A stretch of 64,000 nt of DNA from Novosphingobium terrae (GTDB lineage Bacteria; Pseudomonadota; Alphaproteobacteria; Sphingomonadales; Sphingomonadaceae): contig NZ_JABVZR010000002.1 in assembly GCF_017163935.1 (NCBI RefSeq), forward strand, positions 1,488,001 to 1,552,000, in the 5' to 3' direction. The position numbers were made by a program, and so were the translations under genes. The notes below the pieces were generated by a model. The model was not told the origin of the DNA. It was given only the letters and a program-made list of their open reading frames with translations, and made no database searches. Positions within the stretch are counted from its first letter, which is position 1. Every line of letters begins with the position of its first letter. This document shows, in pieces, positions 60,010 to 64,000 of this stretch.

Positions 60010-61137
60010 TCAGATTGGTTTTCGCAAGACATCCCAGACGCGCATGATTTCAGCGCCCTGATTGAATCCGGGCGTGGGGTTTTGCTGCCAGCGGCTGATT
60101 TTCAGCCCGGTCTCCACCACTGCCCGGCAACGTTCGAAACGACGCTCACCGAACGCTTTGAGGCCGTCGGGGATCGATGAGGCGTGTTTCAGAGAATCTG
60201 CTAACGCGACACCGTCTTCCATCGCCAAACCCGCTCCGTAGCCAAGATGTGGCGTCGTCGCGTGGACCGCATCGCCGATCAGGACAACATTGCCACGGTT
60301 CCACGGCAGAGGCTGTAAGGTGGTCAGCAGCGGCGCGAAATGGATGTGGCGGATGCCATCGACTTGGTCGCGTGCTTCCCCGAAGACACCGTCGAAATCC
60401 GCGAGAGCCTCGTGGACCATGTCTTTATATTCGCTTTTGTCCGGCCGCGGCGGCTGATCATAGGTGACCAGGCAGAAGAGGTAATTCTCGTCTTCGGAAA
60501 CCGAGATCAAGCCTGGCACGGCCTTGCTGCCGATCGCCGAGTAAAGCACCGCCTCTGTTTGGCGCGGAACGCTGGCACGCCAGACGCATTGTCCAGCATA
60601 GGCAGGCTTGGGCGCTTCAGGGAAACGCAAGGCCCGCACGGAGGAGTTCACGCCATCGGCGCCCACGACCAGATCGTAGATATCGCTGCTGCCATCGCTG
60701 CGTGTTGCCCGGATGCGACCGTCAGGCTGATCTTCAAGGGCCTGGACGCTCATTTCATGGGTCACGGTCGCACCCAGTTCGATCGCACGGTCATAGAGAG
60801 TGCGGTGCAGGACACGTCGACTGATCCCGACGCCAGTGGGGAGGCCCGGGCGGGCCATCTGCTCGAAGGCATGAGTACCCAGGACCTGCCCATTCGCTGC
60901 TATGAACGAGGCGCTCTCGACCTTGACGCCGGCGGCGGCGACAGCCTCTGCCACCCCGATCAGGTCGAGGGCCCGCAGGCACGCCGACATGACATGGAGC
61001 TCTGAACCCAGCACGCCATGATCGGGAGTGCGTTCCACAACGTCTACTGAAAAGCCGGCGAGTGTCAGTGCGCTGGCAGCGCTCAATCCTCCGGGGCCGG
61101 CGCCGACAATGAGGGCGCGTCGAATTTCGTCGGACAT
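60010..61137 (-). CDS. FAD-dependent monooxygenase (aromatic hydroxylase type)
   Basis: 375-aa group A flavoprotein hydroxylase; uses NAD(P)H and oxygen to hydroxylate an aromatic or polyketide-like ring. It has the FAD-binding GxGxxG in LIVGAGPGGLSAASALTLAG at residues 9-28, the DG motif in VVGADGVNSSVRALRF near 155 and GDAVHATTPHLGYGAGLAME near 285, which binds the FAD ribose. Last gene of the three-gene minus-strand unit (EthD, SnoaL, monooxygenase), 27 nt after the SnoaL gene. The partners suggest ring cleavage of a larger compound; the substrate is unknown. Confidence 0.9.
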   Translation of the reverse strand: MSDEIRRALIVGAGPGGLSAASALTLAGFSVDVVERTPDHGVLGSELHVMSACLRALDLIGVAEAVAAAGVKVESASFIAANGQVLGTHAFEQMARPGLPTGVGISRRVLHRTLYDRAIELGATVTHEMSVQALEDQPDGRIRATRSDGSSDIYDLVVGADGVNSSVRALRFPEAPKPAYAGQCVWRASVPRQTEAVLYSAIGSKAVPGLISVSEDENYLFCLVTYDQPPRPDKSEYKDMVHEALADFDGVFGEARDQVDGIRHIHFAPLLTTLQPLPWNRGNVVLIGDAVHATTPHLGYGAGLAMEDGVALADSLKHASSIPDGLKAFGERRFERCRAVVETGLKISRWQQNPTPGFNQGAEIMRVWDVLRKPI

Positions 61138-61164
61138 AATCTCAATCTCACTTTGTCTAGCGGG

Positions 61165-61608
61165 TCATTCGGCGACAAACAGGACCTTCTTCAGACCAAG
61201 CTGCTTTTGCAGCGTGGCCTGGTCGATCAGACTGAAAATCGATAGCAGCTTGCCTTCCCGGAAGGTCATCATGTTCAAAAAGCGTACTTTGGTAAAGGCG
61301 CCGGTCGGCTCCTGCCCCAGAAGCGGTCCGGAATTCGTTCCGGTAACAGTCCCTTGAACGAACACATGGTCACCCTCGGCGACCATGACGTCGGGCCTGT
61401 GGATCATGTCCGGGAACCCCTTGTGGTAGCCGTTCATGAGCGCCCAATGGGCATCGCGGTCCATGGGTGTATCGTTGCCGGGATAATCGAGGCTGAAGTC
61501 CTTGTGGTAGATTTCATCGAGGGTGGCGCGATCGAGGCGGTCGACGGCACGAAAGAAGGCGTCTGCCAAGTCCTTGTTCGCGGTAGACTGGGCGGTGGCT
61601 TCCATCAC
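61165..61608 (-). CDS. SnoaL/NTF2-like protein
   Basis: 147-aa alpha+beta barrel of the SnoaL family (ADAFFRAVDRLDRATLDEIY, then DFSLDYPGNDTPMDRDAHWA, GDHVFVQGTVTGTNSG, VRFLNMMTFREGKLLSIFSL). Family members act as cyclases, isomerases or hydratases, or as binding partners of hydroxylases. It overlaps the EthD stop by 4 bases (ATGA) and precedes the monooxygenase. The exact reaction cannot be told. Confidence 0.85.
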   Translation of the reverse strand: MMEATAQSTANKDLADAFFRAVDRLDRATLDEIYHKDFSLDYPGNDTPMDRDAHWALMNGYHKGFPDMIHRPDVMVAEGDHVFVQGTVTGTNSGPLLGQEPTGAFTKVRFLNMMTFREGKLLSIFSLIDQATLQKQLGLKKVLFVAE

Positions 61609-62342
61609 GCGGTCTCCAGATTGTTGATCTGCTCAATTTCGCGGCATAGGAAGCTGAAGCTGGAAGGCTCGAGGACCTCGGATGATGCTTTAGCGATTGC
61701 CGCATGCGCTTCGCTGGAATTCAGGAATGCGGCAAATGCGTTGCGATCGGCAAAATAGATTTCATCGAAAGCGGCGAATTGATTGAACGGCACTTTTTCC
61801 CAACGGCTTCCGATGAAAACCTCTGGCGCAACGCTCGCAGTCGGCGAATTGCGGACATAACGCAGTAAGCCGGGTGCTTCCTTCGCGATGCTTACAAACG
61901 GCGCCATGGCGGTCGTGAGGGCGGAGGGCGTGACGCCTTCCTTCGTGCGGTAGAATTGAACGAGCTTCAGGGCTTCGTGAGGCAACTCCGTGCTGGCGAT
62001 CACTTCGGCTTCGGTGAGCATCGAGACGATCACGCTGGGATCGGACAATTGATGCGACCGCACCTTCTCGATGTAGTCTGGATCATCGAACGACGCGATG
62101 AAGTCCGTTGCGGTTTCGAAGGTCAGCTGGCTCATCGCATCCCAACCTTCCGGGCCGAGAGGAAGCGGGGGGCGCGGCAGACTGGAATCATGGAGTGCGC
62201 GATTCTGAACATATCGACGAAGCAGCCGCAGGAGGCCCGGCGCGTCGCGCATGATGTCCACGTGCTTGCCATGCCATTCGTTGTAAAACCATTCGAGGGT
62301 GTCGCTTGGCCGATGCCGAGAAACATTGGACATTCTGATCAT
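61605..62342 (-). CDS. EthD-like protein with two dimeric alpha-beta barrel halves
   Basis: 245 aa, first gene of the minus-strand catabolic unit; GAGGAAG lies 5 nt before the ATG. Two related halves are seen: DTLEWFYNEWHGKHVDIMRD then APGLLRLLRRYVQN, and later APGLLRYVRNSPTA with FAAFDEIYFADRNAFAAFLN. EthD-domain proteins accompany oxidative degradation of ethers and polycyclic compounds, and some are decarboxylases or cyclases. Its direct chemical job here is not known. Confidence 0.82.
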   Translation of the reverse strand: MIRMSNVSRHRPSDTLEWFYNEWHGKHVDIMRDAPGLLRLLRRYVQNRALHDSSLPRPPLPLGPEGWDAMSQLTFETATDFIASFDDPDYIEKVRSHQLSDPSVIVSMLTEAEVIASTELPHEALKLVQFYRTKEGVTPSALTTAMAPFVSIAKEAPGLLRYVRNSPTASVAPEVFIGSRWEKVPFNQFAAFDEIYFADRNAFAAFLNSSEAHAAIAKASSEVLEPSSFSFLCREIEQINNLETA

Positions 62343-62426
62343 TGGGCGCTTCCTCTACCTCTGATTGTCGGAGCGATTGCGATCTCTCGTCACCTTCGTC
62401 CCTCATGGTTCGAGTTACTGATAGAC

Positions 62427-62468
62427 TTGACTTGTGTCCAGATCAAAACGTATTAGTCACCAAGTGAC
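62427..62468 (+). promoter_or_regulatory. predicted sigma-70-like promoter with overlapping dyad
   Basis: TTGACT at 62427-62432 and TATTAG at 62451-62456, with an 18-nt spacer, lie upstream of the esterase. GTCAC-CAA-GTGAC at 62456-62468 is a perfect 5-bp dyad that overlaps the end of the -10 element, a position for a repressor. The region is shared with the divergent EthD operon. Confidence 0.5.
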
Positions 62469-62509
62469 CTGCTGACACGGTCGGCCGGCGCAACGATTGG
62501 GAGTTGGAA

Positions 62510-63670
62510 ATGGATCTCTTGAACGCAGGGCAGAAAGAGGCCGTGCTGGCGCTCGAGGCGGCAGCTCAGCGCGACATCGACAAGGAGCTTTGCCACGGCG
62601 TTGCGATGCGCGTGATGATTGGTGGCGAAACTGTCCACTCGGCCACACTCGGCCATTCGGACAAGGCGGCCGGCCGCGAAACGCGCGAGGATGACGTGTT
62701 TCTGGGCATGTCGATCTCAAAAGCGTTCTGCGCGTCGGTTTTCTTGCAGCTCGTTGATCGCGGAGAGGTTCAACTGGATTTGCCGGTCGCTGAATATCTG
62801 CCGGAATTTGGAGTTAAGGGGAAGCAGCGCGCCACCGTTCGCCAGCTGTTGACCCATCAGGCTGGAACGTTTGCCGGATTTGTCCTGCCTCCGCCGCTGG
62901 ACTGGATGAAGGATTCCGGCAATCTCGAAAAATGTGTTGCGGCTGTCTGCGCGCAACCGGCGGCCTATGTCCCGGGCGAAAGAGTGGTCTACAATCCCTG
63001 GGCCAGCTTCGCTCTGCTCGCGGAGATCGTTCGACGGGCGGAAGGCGGCACCTCGCGTTTCAGCGATATCGCGAATCGCCGGTTGTTCGCGCCACTCGGC
63101 ATGAAGGACAGCGGCTACGGGCACGCCCTCGACGATCCTCGCCGCGTTCCCGTCAAGGTGCTGGACCCGTTCACCGGACCGCCTGAGCGCGCCATCACCG
63201 AAACTCTGAACCTCACGATCAATGCGGAGTGCGAAATTCCCGCTGGCGGGGCTTTCACAACGTTGAACGATGCGTCGCGCTTCGTGGAAATGCTGCGTCG
63301 GGGAGGCACGCTGGATGGTACGCGCATCCTGTCGCCTTCGCTCACGCAATACGCGCTCAAGAACCACACCGGCGCGCTGGAAAACGGCTTCTGGGACTAT
63401 TCGCGTGAGCAGCGCGGAATTGCATCGTTCCCCGCCCGCTTCACGCTCCTGGGAGGTTATACCCGCGGAGACGGTCCCTGGATTTCGGCCATGGGCCTGA
63501 CCGCCTCGCCGGGGAGTTATGCGGCGGTCGGCGGCGGTTCGACCATGGTGATGTTCGACCCCGAGAGGGAGTTGAGCTTTGTCTTTCTGGCCGCAGGCTT
63601 CCTTGAGGGCCTGGGGCATTTCCAGAGATTGCAGAAGCTTTCGGATCTGGCGCTGGCGATTGCGCCATAG
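62510..63670 (+). CDS. serine hydrolase, class C beta-lactamase/EstB-like esterase
   Basis: 386 aa from ATG 62510 with GGGAG 9 nt upstream (TTG 62504 is less likely). The Ser-x-x-Lys motif is in GMSISKAFCASVF about residue 70, with the nucleophile Ser and general-base Lys, and YNPWASF about 162 carries the Tyr-x-Asn-like element. RQLLTHQAGTFAGF near 115 is typical of the EstB/EstA-like esterases. No clear signal peptide, so it is probably cytoplasmic. Divergent from the EthD-SnoaL-monooxygenase unit and followed by a TonB receptor after 36 bp, so it likely hydrolyses an ester or lactone of the same substrate. Beta-lactam resistance is unlikely. Confidence 0.88.
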   Translation: MDLLNAGQKEAVLALEAAAQRDIDKELCHGVAMRVMIGGETVHSATLGHSDKAAGRETREDDVFLGMSISKAFCASVFLQLVDRGEVQLDLPVAEYLPEFGVKGKQRATVRQLLTHQAGTFAGFVLPPPLDWMKDSGNLEKCVAAVCAQPAAYVPGERVVYNPWASFALLAEIVRRAEGGTSRFSDIANRRLFAPLGMKDSGYGHALDDPRRVPVKVLDPFTGPPERAITETLNLTINAECEIPAGGAFTTLNDASRFVEMLRRGGTLDGTRILSPSLTQYALKNHTGALENGFWDYSREQRGIASFPARFTLLGGYTRGDGPWISAMGLTASPGSYAAVGGGSTMVMFDPERELSFVFLAAGFLEGLGHFQRLQKLSDLALAIAP

Positions 63671-63706
63671 GAGATCAAATGAAGCGATAAAAACAAAAGG
63701 GGAGAT

Positions 63707-64000
63707 ATGATGAGAGGACTATTTTTAACAACGACATCGATATGTCTGGCTTTGACCGCCGTTGAAGCGAAGGCGCAAGATGCTGCTGCGCCTTCGCCGA
63801 AGCCGGCAACGGCTTCATCGTCCGGAGGCAATGCCGATACAGCGGGCGTTGCCGAGATTATTGTCACGGCGCAGAAGCGCTCGGAACGCATGCAGGATGT
63901 TCCGATTGCGATCGCGGTGATCGGTGGTGATCACCTCAAGGTGGCCGGTGTCACTCAGGTGACAGACCTTGCCTTCGTCGCACCCAGCGTCACGATCCAG
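63707..64000 (+). CDS. TonB-dependent receptor, N-terminal part (cut by window end)
   Basis: The frame is open from ATG 63707 (ATG 63710 alternative) with GGGGAG 2-7 nt upstream, to the end of the window: 98 codons. The signal peptide (MMRGLFLTTTSICLALTAV, cleavage near EAKAQD) is followed by a Ser/Ala/Pro linker and the plug start EIIVTAQKRSERMQDVPIAI, then VTDLAFVAPSVTIQ. No STN domain is present before the plug. It lies 36 bp after the esterase gene and is very probably co-transcribed, forming the uptake step of that catabolic unit. Confidence 0.88.
   Translation, partial: MMRGLFLTTTSICLALTAVEAKAQDAAAPSPKPATASSSGGNADTAGVAEIIVTAQKRSERMQDVPIAIAVIGGDHLKVAGVTQVTDLAFVAPSVTIQ

Noticed and set aside
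62510..63670. Beta-lactam resistance gene
   Set aside because: The Ser-x-x-Lys fold is shared with EstB-type esterases. No signal peptide and a catabolic neighbourhood argue for an esterase.
1..64000. tRNA, rRNA and CRISPR arrays
   Set aside because: Reading for T-loop patterns and regularly spaced repeats gave nothing convincing; a covariance-model scan was not possible here.

Overview
The window reads as a chromosomal accessory segment of a GC-rich alphaproteobacterium, most likely a sphingomonad (Novosphingobium/Sphingobium type). The basis is six TonB-dependent receptors in 64 kb, typical plug motifs (EIIVTAQKR, DIIVTGSR), a FecI-FecR-receptor signalling operon and clusters of S10/M61 peptidases. 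This is inference from gene content; there is no rRNA or housekeeping marker to settle it. No tRNA, rRNA, CRISPR or intact insertion sequence was seen.

Layout. (1) 1-8 kb: the end of a TonB receptor, then a tightly overlapping minus-strand operon (ketopantoate-reductase-like, VOC protein, MaoC hydratase, class III CoA-transferase, shikimate dehydrogenase, QuiC 3-dehydroshikimate dehydratase). (2) 8-15.6 kb: a divergent LysR regulator, then an MFS permease, type II dehydroquinase, a Gfo/Idh/MocA dehydrogenase and a large TonB receptor. Blocks 1 and 2 together encode uptake of quinate/shikimate and conversion to protocatechuate. (3) 15.6-18.3 kb: two paralogous TetR regulators around a GntR regulator. 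(4) 18.5-22.7 kb: a TonB receptor divergent from a soluble PAS-chemoreceptor. (5) 22.8-32.6 kb: a Gfo/Idh/MocA + isomerase pair, a membrane-bound FAD sugar/alcohol dehydrogenase of three subunits, and divergently a second MFS permease (close paralogue of the first) with an OprB-type porin. (6) 32.6-33.5 kb: an AT-rich gap holding a frameshifted small gene. (7) 33.5-50.8 kb: a peptide-utilisation island (three S10 carboxypeptidases, an M61-like aminopeptidase, ornithine-cyclodeaminase-like enzyme, exported PLP enzyme, Lrp/AsnC regulator, amidohydrolase, APC permease, TonB receptor, aminotransferase). (8) 51-59.5 kb: ECF sigma, FecR, an STN-bearing TonB receptor, PepSY membrane protein and a PEBP-carboxylesterase fusion, all on the minus strand. 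(9) 60-64 kb: FAD monooxygenase, SnoaL-like and EthD-like proteins divergent from a class C beta-lactamase-type esterase and the start of another TonB receptor.

The strongest unreported structure is regulatory. Eight copies of a 15-bp Lrp-type sequence (core YGCATAA..TT...CG) sit in front of every transcription unit of the peptide island, including the Lrp gene itself, which defines a local regulon. Separately, paired 16-bp dyads of the form YSCACC-N4-GGTGCA lie before both MFS paralogues, and a third pair lies orphaned at 16.56-16.61 kb just before a perfect UUCG-loop terminator: a candidate small RNA or the promoter of a lost gene. A twin ATAATCGATTAT dyad covers the divergent dehydrogenase/permease promoters, and a perfect LysR-type T-N11-A dyad overlaps the lysR start codon.
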